Positions 11,031 through 33,062 of a stretch of DNA of 64,000 nt are shown one piece after another (within the stretch, counting starts at the first letter, position 1; each line of letters begins with the position of its first letter). Source of the stretch: Tiliqua scincoides (Eukaryota > Chordata > Lepidosauria > Squamata > Scincidae); assembly GCF_035046505.1 (NCBI RefSeq), contig NC_089822.1, positions 109,013,307-109,077,306 of the forward strand, in the 5' to 3' direction. The position numbers were made by a program, and so were the translations under genes. The notes beneath the pieces were generated by a model. The model worked only from the letters and a program-made list of their open reading frames with translations. It did not search any database and had not been told where the DNA came from.

Positions 11031-12157
11031 GCTCTGCTTATGGAGTGGAAGGCTATTCCCAAACCCCAGATCCAGTCCCTGGGCCAGGGTATGGAAGAGC
11101 CTGCTGTAAGGGATTGTGTGATTCAGTCCTGGCCAAGTCTGCCTACCCACTCACATTTCATCTTAAGTTGGCAAAGTCTCTTCACTCCTAGTGCGCACAG
11201 CACTTCGGAAGCAGGTCTAGGAAGAGAAACTGATTTACCAACACACAATGTTGAAAAGGAAGCCTGCCTCAGTACAGTTGTCACTACTAGAGGAGAGTGA
11301 CTATGACTACTATGGTCATACAAGCCAGCAGAGTACTGGTACGGTGAGAATAAACATACTGTCCTTATACTGTCATTTCTTCCTGATCCAAAACAAGAAT
11401 AATTCTGAATCAGGTCACCTAAGCCCCAATGAGCAGAAGAGGAAGGGCCTGGGCTGCTCTTGCTCAGGTGAAGTTAATCCTGTACAAGACCAGGCAAGAG
11501 AAGCCTTTTGAAAGCCACTCCACCCCCACCCTCCCATGCACTAGGGACTTGAAAGGCTGTTTGGTCTTGTTCTGTATCATTCTGAACCTGCCCACCTTGG
11601 CTGTAACCAATTAAGTTGCAGGAAAGCTTTTCTGCTTTGGACCTTCCTTGAAGGAAGGCAAAGCAACCTGCCTGTCCTCCTGAGGCAAAAGCAGCATGAG
11701 AGGCTCAGAGAACTTCAAAAACTAGAGGGCTCTGCTTTGACCTATTCCTGTCATGTCATCTTATAAATCTTTTTTTTTCTTCCAAAAATAACCCTTTATA
11801 AAAACCATAGTGGTTTTGAGAACCTGCTAGTGGTACACACAGCCATGGCACATCAGCAGGGTCGAATGCAGTTCCAGCAAAAGACTGGAGCCATTCCTTA
11901 AAACTCCCCCCTTCCTGCCCTCCCCCCGGTTTCTCTTGCTTATATACCAAGAACTGTCTTGATAGTTCTCTGTTGAATTGGCATACGGCTCACATAAGGT
12001 AATGGCATGAGCTGCTGTCCCTTGCCATAGTTCTTGCCAGAAAACAGGTGGCGGTGGCAGGTCTTGACATTCTCAGCAGTCCAAATCCGGGCCAATGTGT
12101 GCCTCAAGCCAGATCATAAGCAGAACAGCAGTCCTCCCCTGTTCCCTGGCAGAGCTC
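11031..12157 (-). other. MCOLN1 3' untranslated region and downstream flank
   Basis: There is no coding signal. The upper part is probably 3' UTR of MCOLN1. The rest is unique-looking DNA in which I recognise no repeat. Confidence 0.4.
11795..11800 (-). terminator. Possible variant poly(A) signal of MCOLN1
   Basis: TATAAA on the minus strand, about 360 nt past the stop. No AATAAA or ATTAAA was seen between 11000 and 12157, so this is a weak candidate. Confidence 0.2.
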
Positions 12158-22520
<10,363 letters not shown>

Positions 22521-22551
22521 CTGCCAAAAGGGAAAACAGCATAGGTCACTA

Positions 22552-22857
22552 CAGTGGCATACATAAGGTGGGGCCAGGGGGGGTATAGGGCCCCAGGTAC
22601 TATGCCTGAGGGTGTGTCAAGCCATCATCCCCTTGTGGGCACTTGGAGTGGTTGTTGGGGGCCTTTTTTCTTGAAAAGGAGGGGGGAAAGGAAAAAAAGC
22701 AGTTGGTTGCTCAGAGGAGCATGCAACTGCTCCAGAGTGCTGCAATCTGCAATTGGTGGCGACATCATCATATCACTTCTGGGTCAGGTACTTCTGGGAG
22801 GTGTTGGACATCAGGAGTCACAGCTCCCGGGTGCCAGAGGGGCCAGCTACATCAGTG
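22552..22857. mobile_element. Non-autonomous hAT element with perfect 8-bp target duplication
   Basis: Flanked by ggtcacta on both sides (22544-22551 and 22858-22865). Ends cagtggcataca and gtacatcagtg-type are inverted. It lies 31 bp upstream of the MCOLN1 exon 2 acceptor. Confidence 0.8.
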
Positions 22858-22865
22858 GGTCACTA

Positions 22866-24133
22866 TGATTCTAGCTTTATGTTTTTAGAAAGGGGTTAAA
22901 TCCTATCTGTGTACACTTGCCCAATTCAGAAATTGCCAAGATTCAGTCAGGTTAAGATATCATCTCCTCTGCCCAAGTTGTCCCATCTTATGCTGAGCCC
23001 AACTGAACCTTCCTCTCTCCTACTACCGAATCAGATAGATCAATTCTCAAGAAACTCAAACATTTGGCAAAGTGTTCACAGTAATAATTTTTCTCCTTAC
23101 CCATCCTGCAGCTCCCGAGTCAGCTCCTATCAAGAGGCTCTCTCAAAAGCTTTGTGATTTGTTTGTCTTCCTGTTCCCCACTGAGGCATGCGGTTTGTCA
23201 GTAAGGGCCTAAGAAGAGGCATAACACCAGATGATCATTATATGTAATGGCCAACCACAGCAGCACAAAACTCTATGAGACAGGCTTTGCCACACAACTA
23301 TTAGTTTCAGTGCTGATGTCATGCAAAGCAAGCATAGCATGGCTACTGCCTAGGCCCTTTTGTGGGTACAGCAAGAGACACCCAAAGCATTGCCATCTAT
23401 CAGTAAAAAGAAGGAACAGTTTTCAGTTAGATAACCCAGTGTTTCTGGTCATCACCAGCAAAAAGAGGAAATTCCGCTCAGGATCTGAACTGCTGACTAA
23501 AGCAGAAACAAAGTTCAGTGCACAGAAGAAAGAAATCACAGTGCAGTATGTCTGGTGACATAGACCATTGCACGACAGAATTCACACTATGTCAGAGAGC
23601 CACTCTCCAAATGGCTTTGAAAGCAGGAAGGGCTCTAAATCCTAATGTAAAGATTCAGAGTGCATCTCTCTCTCTTTCAAAGTCCAGGTAAGATTTTTTT
23701 AAAATGTTTTTCTTCATTTGTCCTATGAGGATTTTCAGGCAAACAGGGTTACAAAATTTCAGAGCAGTAGCACAAACAAAAACAAAGGCTTCCAATTGCA
23801 CACATTCACCCAGTCAGTCATGATTAAAGGGCAACTGCTCCCTAAACAGTGAAGATTACCGAAGATGTGCAAAAACAGCCATGAGAGCATTTTATATATA
23901 GTAGCTATTTAATTTTTTTAAAAACCTAGGAATGCTGCATGTATTTTAACACTGCTTTAATGGATTTTTGTAAGGTCTCCCGCTGGCTTACATAAGGGCA
24001 GAACAGCAGGGCATTTATTTGAAGAAAAAATAATAATAATAAACTTTGTGGGCATAATTTTCTATCACTCTATTCCCCCCCCCCCCAATGTTTTCTATAC
24101 CAGGACATATTAGATGCTGTCCTCCAAGGGTAG
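22866..24133. other. First MCOLN1 intron, nothing recognised
   Basis: Mixed AT-rich DNA with short open frames only; a C run lies at 24075-24088. Confidence 0.35.
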
Positions 24134-24719
24134 CAGGAATGTCAAACTTAAGGCCCACAGGTCAGATATCTTTATTAGGCCCATGTGATAACTGGGCTCT
24201 CCTAGCACCACCATCAGCTACTCTTAGCTGCTGAGCTGTAAAGTGATGCACTGGCAGAAGTGAAAACTGCTGAAAGTGCAGAACTAGGAGAGCCCACTTA
24301 TTACATGGGTTGCCCTTTCAGCAGCGAAACCTCAGCTGAAACGGCACTGCTGAAAGGGTGGCCCACATAACTGGTCTCTCCCAGTGCCGCCCTTTCAGTG
24401 GCACTGCTGTCAAGGTGTCACTTTGCGGAGCACCTCTCAGCTGTTGAGTTGCAAAGCGACTTGGCAGAAGTGGTGCCACTGAAAGGCCAGCCTGCATAAT
24501 TGGCCTCTCCCATATCTAGAAAATATGATCAAGATTTGCATATTTTCTCTTCTGTCATTTGAGACTAATGAATTCCTAAGTGAGAACAAGTTCTTACTTC
24601 TGGTCTTCGCTTGCTTAATCATGTCACTGTGTGATTAATGAAGTCACTTCTGGCCCTCAGCAGGTGCCATGAATGCTATTTGGTCCACTGAATGCTATTT
24701 GTGCCATTTGTGATGCCTG
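24134..24719. mobile_element. hAT-like element, family C, expanded copy
   Basis: Starts caggaatgtcaaacttaagg and shares gacatcacttc-type and gcaggtgtcatgaatgctat segments with 28184-28511, but holds extra internal repeats of gcactgctgaaagg. No clear target duplication. Confidence 0.6.
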
Positions 24720-25898
24720 TCTTAGCATTTAGGTACATACTCCAGGGTCCATATTATCATTATTCTAGAATGCATTACCCCCACCCCAAGTTAAACCTGC
24801 TTTTTGGTAGGAAACCATACAAACCCTGATGTTTCTGGGAGTCAGGTTTAGTATACTGTTTTGTTTAATAGGTCCTAGAAAGGCCCTGTTTCATTAGTCT
24901 ATGCCTGTTTCCATCCGTCCTTGCTTTTTACCTTCAGGAGCCTTTTTCACATGGATTTGTCTGTTGGTGAATCCCTGTGTACGGGAAGGAACCTGGGAGG
25001 AATCTTTGGGCACTGGATGGGATGCTAGTCAGGGTAAGACCCTTGAGCTTACTGCCTCAATACAACTCAAGAGGGTGCCCTAAAAGAGCTCAATGCTCTA
25101 CTGCTATCACTGAGTAGGGAATGATCCTTGCTCTTGGTGAATGGGCCAGCTTTCTTCTAGGTCAGTCTGCCTACTCATTAAATAGATTCAGAATTCCATG
25201 GAATCCAGTCTGAAAGCCACCAAAACTGGAATGCAGTGTGTGTGGGACCTTGCCAGGACTTGAACTAGCACATCTGGCACCCTGGAATTTGACCTGGACA
25301 AAGTCTGGGAACGGCTGTGTTTTCCTCCCTACGTTTATTTACTCTATTGATCATGTTATGATTGTCTCATCAGTGGTTCCTGACTGGGAGCAGATCACAC
25401 CCACACTGACAGGATCATGTATTTATCTGTGATAGTGTCACATTGTCCCTTACACTGTTTGACCTTTTGGCCTTGCCTGATAAAACACAGACCCTTTTCC
25501 CACACCTTCCCCTCTCCTTCCCAAAAACCAGTTCTAGGGCACATAATGCAGCCATCTTGCTGAAGCAATCCAGGTCTACGCCAGTGACTGCCTAGGAAAT
25601 ACCATGTACCACTCACTGCCTTGAGTCCCACAAAAGAAGAACGGGGGAAACAGATCAACACACACATACACATACACATTTGGCAAGGCTGATGAAAGCT
25701 AACAGCACAAGAAATATGCCAGTTGTGCTTCCCCTTAATGCTAAAGCAGCCCCCCTTCTCTCCTCCCACCATCCAGATGTTTTTGGTGTCTGATGGCCTG
25801 AAAGAGCCACGTTTCCCCAAATCCTGACAACAAGATGTACCCATGACCTATGTATATACAATGTCCTGTTCTATTCAACATCCTATTCCAGGCAGCAA

Positions 25899-26240
25899 AA
25901 TAAGAACATAAGAACAGCCCCACTGGATCAGGCCATAGGCCCATCTAGTCCAGCTTCTTGTATCTCACAGTGGCCCACCAAATGCCCCAGGGAGCACACC
26001 AGATAACAAGAGACCTCATCCTGGTGCCCTCCCCTGCATCTGGCATTCTGACTTAACCCATTTCTAAAATCAGGAGGTTGCGCATACACATCATGGCTTG
26101 TACCCCATAATGGATTTTTCCTCCAGAAACTTGTCCAATCCCCTTTTAAAGGCGTCTAGGCTAGATGCCAGCACCACATCCTGTGGCAAGGAGTTCCACA
26201 GTTGCACAAAATGTGCATTTATTGCAAATAAGCCTGTAAG
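25899..26240 (-). mobile_element. CR1 LINE 3' end
   Basis: Minus strand: end of ORF2 (LWNSLPQDVVLASSLDAFKR, GLDKFLEEKSIMGYKP), then a 3' UTR ending in TTCTTATGTTCTTAT, the CR1-type octamer repeat. 5'-truncated. Confidence 0.9.
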
Positions 26241-26625
26241 AAGAGGACACCCCCACCCCACATACACACAAAACAGCCCTACCACACACAAAACACACCC
26301 GATCCGCACCATCACCCCTCCATGCACACCCCACTACCACCACACACACAAAACAGCCCCACCCCACCCCACTCACAAAACACCTCCAACACCCTCCCCA
26401 ACACACAACCACTCCACCCCACCACACACACAAAATAGCCCCACCCCACCACACCTCCACCACCATCCCCAACATACACACCTCACCCCCACCATCACTA
26501 CCCCCACTGCACGCACACACAACACATACACACTTCACTCCACCCCACTACCACACACACAAAACACCCCCACCATCACCACCCCGACTACACACACCAC
26601 CACCACCACCCACCCACACTGCTGG
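26241..26625. repeat. CA- and CCCAC-rich low-complexity tract
   Basis: About 380 bp of cacacaaaacaccccacc-like sequence on the plus strand, between a CR1 end and the probable MCOLN1 promoter. It creates a long spurious open frame of proline, histidine and threonine. Confidence 0.9.
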
Positions 26626-26639
26626 CCACAGATGGACCC

Positions 26640-26900
26640 AAGAAGGCAGATGCCACTGACAGCCACTGTCACCCGCCCCACTTCAAGCTCTCACCTCCCG
26701 TGGAGAGCCCGCAGAAAGGGGGGGCAGCAGCGCCCACAGCTTCGCGGCCGGCCCGGAGGCATCAACAGAGATTTCAAACATCCGCTCACGGGACCAGAAA
26801 GGGCGGCCCTCTCCATCCAGGCACGGGCGGAGCCGGGAACGCTGCCTAGAGAAACGAAACGCCTAGACTCACGTCGCGCTTGCACTGGGCTTTATCGTGC
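26640..26900 (-). promoter_or_regulatory. MCOLN1: Probable MCOLN1 promoter and first exon (start unresolved)
   Basis: GC- and CpG-rich block about 4.2 kb upstream of coding exon 2. A strong donor, GGGAG/GTGAGAG, lies at 26694. One ATG frame (ATG at about 26780) ends SAGSPRE in phase 0 and would join TQKLL only if exon 2 is spliced after the second AG. The phase-1 frame expected from the first AG meets a stop before any ATG. A further donor, GAC/GTGAGT near 26873, could end a non-coding exon. The placement rests on context. Confidence 0.4.
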
Positions 26901-27419
26901 CTCTGATGGGGGGGGGGCTAAAGGGAGACCCTTTGAAAACTCGGAACTTTCTGTCCTGGCAGATGCAAAGGAAAAAAGTGTAATCAGCTAATAAGGAAAC
27001 TGCCCTGCAAATTCGTCCTGCACTAGAAAGCGGAGATCAGGGCCACATTTTGCAATGGTGGGAAACGAGGAGCGAAGTTTGCTTTTAGTTGGAAAAACAC
27101 GCAGCGCATCCTCTTGGTTAGACTTGCCTGCGAGGATAAGGACCTCCGAAGGGAAAACACTCCAGGCATTCATCGGGACCCCCTGCCTGCACTGAGTCTG
27201 TAGCCCAGAATTGTGGCCAGAGGGTTTGGGACAGTGGAGTTGAGGCTGAGAGTTGTTTGCAGCACGGTGGCTGGGGAGGCAGGTGAGGCAGAGCCTCCCC
27301 ACCGGAGTCCTTCGAAAAGCTCCGCCACCCTGTGAGGCGCCCACAACCCACACACTCCCTCCTTGCTCTGCCCATGGGTTGCGGGTGCTTGGGTGCCTCC
27401 CACGGTGGCGGCTCTTTTT

Positions 27420-27900
27420 AAACAAATCATTGCATGTTCCACCTTCTGGGAAATTTTCTCCTCCAATTCAATTTTCACTTTTTGTAATTGAGCATAAGTG
27501 TCAGGTGAAGGCAGTGCAGCCAACTGGCGAATTAGATATTGCAATTTGCTTTTTAATGTCTCCTCTCGCATTGTCTTTAACTTTTTTCTTATAGGAAGAA
27601 TAGGAAATAATTTTACCTCTCAATGTTATCTTATATGTCTCCCACAAAGAAACTTGTGATGAAACACTTCCTTCATTAAATTAAAAAAATTATTTAGTTT
27701 CATTATTTATCATGCATTTGAAGCTTTCATCATTTAAGGAGGATATATCTAAACGCCATGGTTTAAATACCTTAGTTTCACCCGAAATTGTGAAGGATAT
27801 CGAAACTGGGGAGTGGTCTGATAGAACAGCAAGGTCAATATCAGTTTGCGTAATCTTAGATAGAAAGGACTTGGATGCCAAAAAAAATCTATTCTAGAAC
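27420..27900 (-). mobile_element. L1-like LINE fragment (ORF2 endonuclease end)
   Basis: Minus-strand frames give SDHSPVSISFTISGE, WRLDISSLNDESFKCMI and further on LQKVKIELEEKISQKVEHAM, the order seen in L1/Tx1 ORF2 after the endonuclease. The frame is broken between them and the rest is missing. Confidence 0.7.
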
Positions 27901-27942
27901 AGGTATGGTGGACCAGGGAAGAAATTTTTTTTTTTTTTTAAA

Positions 27943-28175
27943 GACTGACAGATTCTCATTCTAAAAAAGTGGGTCCGGGTGCTAAAAGTGTGAGAACCAC
28001 CGCTCTAGAGGTTATTGCTGCAATCCCATCCTCACTTTCCTGGGAACCTCACTTAGAGGTTAGGCTGCAATCCCATCCTCACTTTCCTGGGAATAAGCTC
28101 CATTGACTATAATGAACTTACTTCTGAGTAGACAGGTATAGGATTAGGCTCCCAGCCCTGTGTCACTTGTGTACA
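27943..28175. repeat. hAT family B end plus CAATCCTAT palindromes
   Basis: 27943-28010 matches the right end of 2960-3341. 28015-28150 holds one partial and one full palindromic unit in tandem (caatcccatcctcactttcc twice). Confidence 0.7.
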
Positions 28176-28183
28176 CTTTACAC

Positions 28184-28511
28184 CAGGGATGGCAAACATA
28201 AGGCCCAGAGGCCAGATGCGGGCCATGTCCAGCCCTCAGGCTCTCAGCTGCTGAGCAGTGCTGTGGTGTTACTGCTATAAGGACAGCCCACATGAAAATT
28301 GACTCTCCCGTATCTTGAAATACAATCAAGATTTGCATATTTTCTCTTCTGTCATTTGCAGCTAATGAGTTCCTAAGTGAGAAAAAGTACTTACTTTTGG
28401 TTATGACCTGTTTAATGACATCACTTCCTGCCTAATGACATCACTTCCAGCCCTCAGCAGGTGTCATGAATGCTATTCAGCCCTTGGTATGAAATGAGTT
28501 TGACACCCCTG
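28184..28511. mobile_element. Non-autonomous hAT element, family C
   Basis: Ends cagggatggcaaac and gtttgacacccctg. Flanks ctttacac and ccttacac form an 8-bp duplication with one difference. Confidence 0.85.
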
Positions 28512-28519
28512 CCTTACAC

Positions 28520-29580
28520 ATGTTGAACGGAGATCAGAGATAAAATAAGAAAGTAGGGCCATGTAGGTCAAGACTAGCCTCTTTTTATCTCTATAGGACT
28601 TCTGTCCACGGAGTTATGATGCCCTTTGTAAAACTGATTACTTGGTAATTGGTCCAATATAAACCAATATGACTGGTTAATATTTCTCAATGATGAACCT
28701 CCCTCTGTTTTGAATTTCACCACTACACCACTTTCTGTGCATTGCATCCAGGGTGATCAAATGTCCTCTTTTCCAGGACATGTCTTCTTTTTCAGCCTCA
28801 TGTCCTGGAAAAGAACTTAAATGTACTCCTTCCTGTGAGCAGGCAGCACAGAGCCTTCTTGGAATTAATAAATTAGTTTAAAATTTAAAAATGTGTAATT
28901 CAGTGCTTAAATCCAATGATTTCCACATGAAATCCATACACATGAGTGTTTTTTAACTTTTATTTTGTCGTGTCCTACATTTTTCTTGAATGTCCTACAT
29001 TTTGGGGTGCCTGGTCCTCTTTTGCGGTTATGACATCTGGTCACCCTGATTGCATCCATTGCTGAGCAACAGCCCAATCCTATCCATGTCTACTCAGAAG
29101 TAAGTCCCATTAGAATCAATGGGGCTTACTTCCAGGAAAGTAAGGACAGGATTGGGCTGCAAATCCTGACATGCTCCACCCTGCCCTAATTTAAAAGCCA
29201 AGAGGATGTTTGGTTAAAGATGTGCTAATAAAGTGGAGTTTCTCCAATGTACTTTTGCCACTGGCGAGGTTCCCCGCTCTATGTTTGATTTATAGCACCA
29301 TCCACATCACCTTAGGATTCGAGAGGGCTGGTCCTTTCTGCAAAAGGTAGACGAAACAGAAACAGCAGCTGCATTGCTGGGGTGAAGCAGGCCTACTTCA
29401 TGGATGGGTGACCATCAGAGAGCACTGTTGTGTACACAGCCTCGAGTTTCATAATGGATGAAAGGTGGGAAATGTAAGAAGTGAACATAGATGATAATGG
29501 CGGCATGGATCCTAAAAGCTCAGCACTTGGGGGAAATAAACCTGTGTCTGTAGATGCCTTTTAAAGTGGGTTGAACTGAC
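28520..29580. other. Intergenic; one CAATCCTAT palindrome at 29065-29160
   Basis: gcccaatcctatccatgtct to ggacaggattgggctgc is a well-preserved palindromic unit. 28750-29045 resembles an old repeat (atgtcctcttttccaggaca, then tgtcctacattt) of unknown class. Confidence 0.5.
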
Positions 29581-29850
29581 AGGGGTGCTGGACAGGAAGA
29601 CTGGACAGGGGCTGCCTTGCTCTGATTGGTCTGTGGAACTCCTTGCCACAGGAGGTGGTGGTGATGGCACCTGACAGCCTAGATGTCTTTCAAAGGGGGT
29701 TGGACAGATGGGGGTGCTGGACAGGAAGACTGGACAGGGGCTGCCTTGCTCTGGTTGGTCTGTGGAACTCCTTGCCACAGGAGGTGGTGGTGATGGCACC
29801 TGACGGCCTAGATGTCTTTCAAAGGGGGTTGGACAGATGGGGTGCAGGAC
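29581..29850 (+). repeat. 129-bp tandem duplication of a CR1 ORF2 tail
   Basis: Two near-identical units (starts 29584 and 29713) encode LWNSLPQEVVVMAPD and LDVFQRGLDRWG, the CR1 ORF2 C-terminus. The period is 43 codons, so the frame runs through both. A partial third unit follows to about 29865. Confidence 0.85.
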
Positions 29851-29865
29851 ACAAGGGCTGGCTGG

Positions 29866-30591
29866 CAGACTCTCTCCCTCTCCACCCTTGGATTTCAGAA
29901 TCTGGGGTGGGGGGAGCCTTCTCATGGTGTTGCACAGGTTTTGTAGGCAGGTGGGCTTTCTCATGGCTAGCTCTCTAGACCCGCCTGGGTCTTCCTGTGT
30001 GCCTGGAGCTCAGCCCAGGTGCCATCATTTCTGGGTCTGGAAGCGCTGGGCTTAGGGAAGAAGAGTGCAGAGCCCCTTGTGCCCCCCTCCTGGGGGCTGC
30101 TGCCCACTTCACCAGCAGGTCCGGGTTGGACCAGTCCTGCTTTGGTGTTGGGAGAGAGTCAGGTCTCTTGGCTCCCTGCCTCTGGGTGGCTCCTCTCCCA
30201 GGAAATGGAGAATCATCCAGCCGGAGTGGGGGTCAGGAAGGGGAAATGGGTCTAGGTGGGGACGCTGCAACAGATTTATAGGGTGGGGGTGGGCAAAGGT
30301 GCGTCTCCCCCTCCTGTCTGCCTGCAAGGAGGGGCTGGACAAGGGAAGGTGGGGCATCCCCTCCGCTGACGTCACAGGCATAGCCCACCTGAAAGGGACG
30401 CTCAGAAGAGCCTGTTCAGGTGGCCCTCCTGGTGAGGGTGGGGCTGGAGCTGTGCAGCAGTGACATCACGAGGCTGTGCAGGGCCGCCTACATCAAGAGA
30501 ACCCCGTGATGCCACAAGGGGCAAAGACAAGAGATGGCTCAGCACTAGCGCACTCGGGCAGGGACAAGACCTCGTTCCCGGGAGCAGTGGC
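29866..30591. other. Intergenic, GC-rich, no gene recognised
   Basis: Several overlapping open frames reflect base composition. None has a recognisable motif. Confidence 0.35.
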
Positions 30592-30960
30592 ATTGCTAAG
30601 GGCGAGCAGGGGGTAGCAGTTGCACCAGGCATCAAGCTTTAGGGGGCAACAAGCTGAGCTTGACACTAGTGACCAAAATTGTGAAAATCTTGGTATGTAT
30701 GACTAATACCATCATGTTATATATCACTGGAAAGGTAATTTAATGCAGAGTGCAATGAAACAAACTGCATTGGATTATCTGTATTCTATCAAATGTTATG
30801 GCCAATTAATCAGAAAATGAAAATACAACTGTCTTGTGGAACAAAAAGCGGATTTGCTTAACTCCAAACTGACCTATGAGACATTGTTCTGAGTGCCAAT
30901 GAGATGTTATTATGATACAGCATGGAACCAATAACTTTTTATTTACTTAATTAAATTTGA
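30592..30960 (-). repeat. DNA-element-like repeat, left member of an inverted pair
   Basis: It begins cagtggcattgctaaggg and then matches 32150-32450 in reverse (accatcatgttatata, gcagagtgcaatgaaa). With 31848-32470 it encloses a simple-repeat tract. Confidence 0.6.
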
Positions 30961-31345
30961 TTTTATCATGTGGGAGGCTACAAAATCTTCTTTGACCCTG
31001 GGTAGCAGATATATGCCTTAGCTATGCAACTGACTGGTGGGAGGCAGCAGAGCAAGTGGGTGGTGAGCTGCTGGGGGGAGGAGGTGGGTTCCTCCCAATT
31101 TTCACTTTTTAAAAAACCTGGGTGTGATGTCACTTCCGGCTGTGACATCACTTCCACAGAAACATTTTGAGCTTGGCACCGGGCTACAGGATCATTAACT
31201 ACACCAATTCCACTGGAGCTCAACAATCCCCCCTTGGTTAGGAGAGGCCCACCCTCCCATCTCCCCAGCAAAGCAGGCACCACGTGCTGCTCCTCCCAGG
31301 AAGGAGTTTGGGCTGGGATATGGTTCAGCCACTGGCATGTCTTGG

Positions 31346-31530
31346 TCATCCATCCCTCCCACCAGCCCCTATCATCCATCCCTCCCTCCCTCCCTCCCTC
31401 TTCCATCCATCCCACCCTCTCTCCCTCCCTCCCTCCCTCCCCCATTCATCCCCTTCCATCCATCCCACCCTCTCTCCCTCCCTCATCCATCCATTCCTTC
31501 CTCCCACCCCCCATCCATCCCTCCCTGGGG
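31346..31530. repeat. (CCCT/CCATC)n simple repeat
   Basis: ccatccctccctccctccct and variants over about 185 bp. Confidence 0.95.
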
Positions 31531-31847
31531 GGAACCTGGCACAGCCCTCCAGTTTTGTGTGGCAGCCAGGAGGTGGTTTGTGTGCACTGTTTGTCAACAT
31601 TCTAAGCCTTGGGGAGGGATGCAGAGGCCTGCACAGGGCTCTCCGAAACTCCTGCTGCTTGTTGAAGCCGACCATAAGTGAAAGCACCCCCTCGCCTCAT
31701 TAGTGACACATTCCTGGGAATTGCATTGCTGCCCTGGCCCCTCCCCTGCAAAGACTTACTTAAGGGAGTAAAACTCTCCCTAAGTTTGAGGACCACTGGT
31801 TTGGGGTTAATATTAGAAACTGTTCTAATGAAGTGTTTTTACAAACA

Positions 31848-32470
31848 GTGGTGTCACCAGGGTTTGCATCAGCCCATGTGGGAGGCCAGCATGTCACCCC
31901 CCATGATGGACCTCCTCCCATGCAGTGGGTGGGGCATTTATTTGGGTGGTGGGGTGTGGTGATGTACCATCAACAGCCCTTGCTGGTTTTTTGCCTATAT
32001 CTTTAGATAGAACGCAGATATTTCAATGTGGTTTCTTTCATTTCATTCTGCTGTAAATTACGCATCAAATGGTGTATAACATGATGTTATTACTCCTCCA
32101 AACCACAATTTTAGTCTGTGGTCACTAGTTGTGTTACCCCTCCCCCAAGAGTGTCACCTTGCTAACACCTTATTGGTTCCATGCTGTGTCATATTAAAAT
32201 CTCATTGGCTCTTCAATCAATCAATCTCATTAGTCTGTTTTGAATTAAGGAAATATACTTTTTTGTCACATAAGATAGTTGCATTTTTGTGGGGTTTTTT
32301 GGCCAAAATGTTTGATAGAATGGAGATATTTCACTATGGTTTTTTTCATTGCACTCTGCTGTAAATTACACATTGAATGGTATATAACATGATGGTATAA
32401 TGCCTACAAACCATGATTTTTATCACTACTGGTGTCACCCCCCCCCCCCGTGTGTGTCACCCGTTATGGC
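31848..32470 (+). repeat. DNA-element-like repeat, right member of the inverted pair, internally duplicated
   Basis: It begins cagtggtgtcaccagg. The segment around gatatttca.tatggttt...ctgctgtaaattac occurs twice in direct order (about 31990-32120 and 32310-32440). Confidence 0.6.
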
Positions 32471-32879
32471 CCGCACTCCCATAGCAACACTTCTGTTTAC
32501 AAATATGTAGAGGTGCTTTCAGTGAGTAAGAAAGAATTACTGAGTAAGTTACTGAGTGAGTAAGAAATCTTACTGAACACAATGAGCTTACTTCTTAGTG
32601 AAATAACACCATTTTCAAATACCTCTACAACTATGGAATAAGAAAAAATAAGATCTATGTGATGTTTTTAATTTGTGGTACTGTACTTTTAATGCTGAAA
32701 CTTAGGGTGAATTTAGGGTGACTATTTTATCATAATATCAAATTATATTTTAACTCTGGCAAAACATTCCTCAGCAGCTGCAATGTCAGATCATATGCTA
32801 CATGGGGATTTAAATGTGCAAGCATTTATGTGCATGTGCATTAGAGACAAAATGCATCCATTCCTCATTCAGAGATTTA

Positions 32880-33062
32880 GGGCGCAATCCTAACCAACTT
32901 GCCAGCACCGAGGTATGGGAAATGCAGCTCCCACAGAGCAAACAAGCATTCCCTTACCTTGAGGAGGCCTCCATGACTGCCCCCCACAACTGCAGGATGC
33001 AGCACATGCCCCACTGGCACAGCTATCTAGTGCTGGAAAGTTGGTTAGGATTGCACCCTTAA
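32880..33062. mobile_element. Non-autonomous Harbinger-like element (GGGCGCAATCCTAACC ends)
   Basis: Ends gggcgcaatcctaaccaact and agttggttaggattgcaccc are inverted. TTA on both sides fits a 3-bp TWA target duplication of PIF/Harbinger. Confidence 0.6.

Noticed and set aside
10388-11300. Two long plus-strand frames read as a possible gene
   Set aside because: They overlap an inverted repeat, show no motif and have no supporting splice or promoter context.
26098-26991. 297-codon plus-strand open frame
   Set aside because: Its middle is translated CA/CCCAC low-complexity DNA and its start is antisense to a CR1 ORF2 tail. Not a gene.
31346-31530. CRISPR-like or coding repeat
   Set aside because: Plain pyrimidine simple repeat with no spacers. 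The Pro/Ser frames are by-products.
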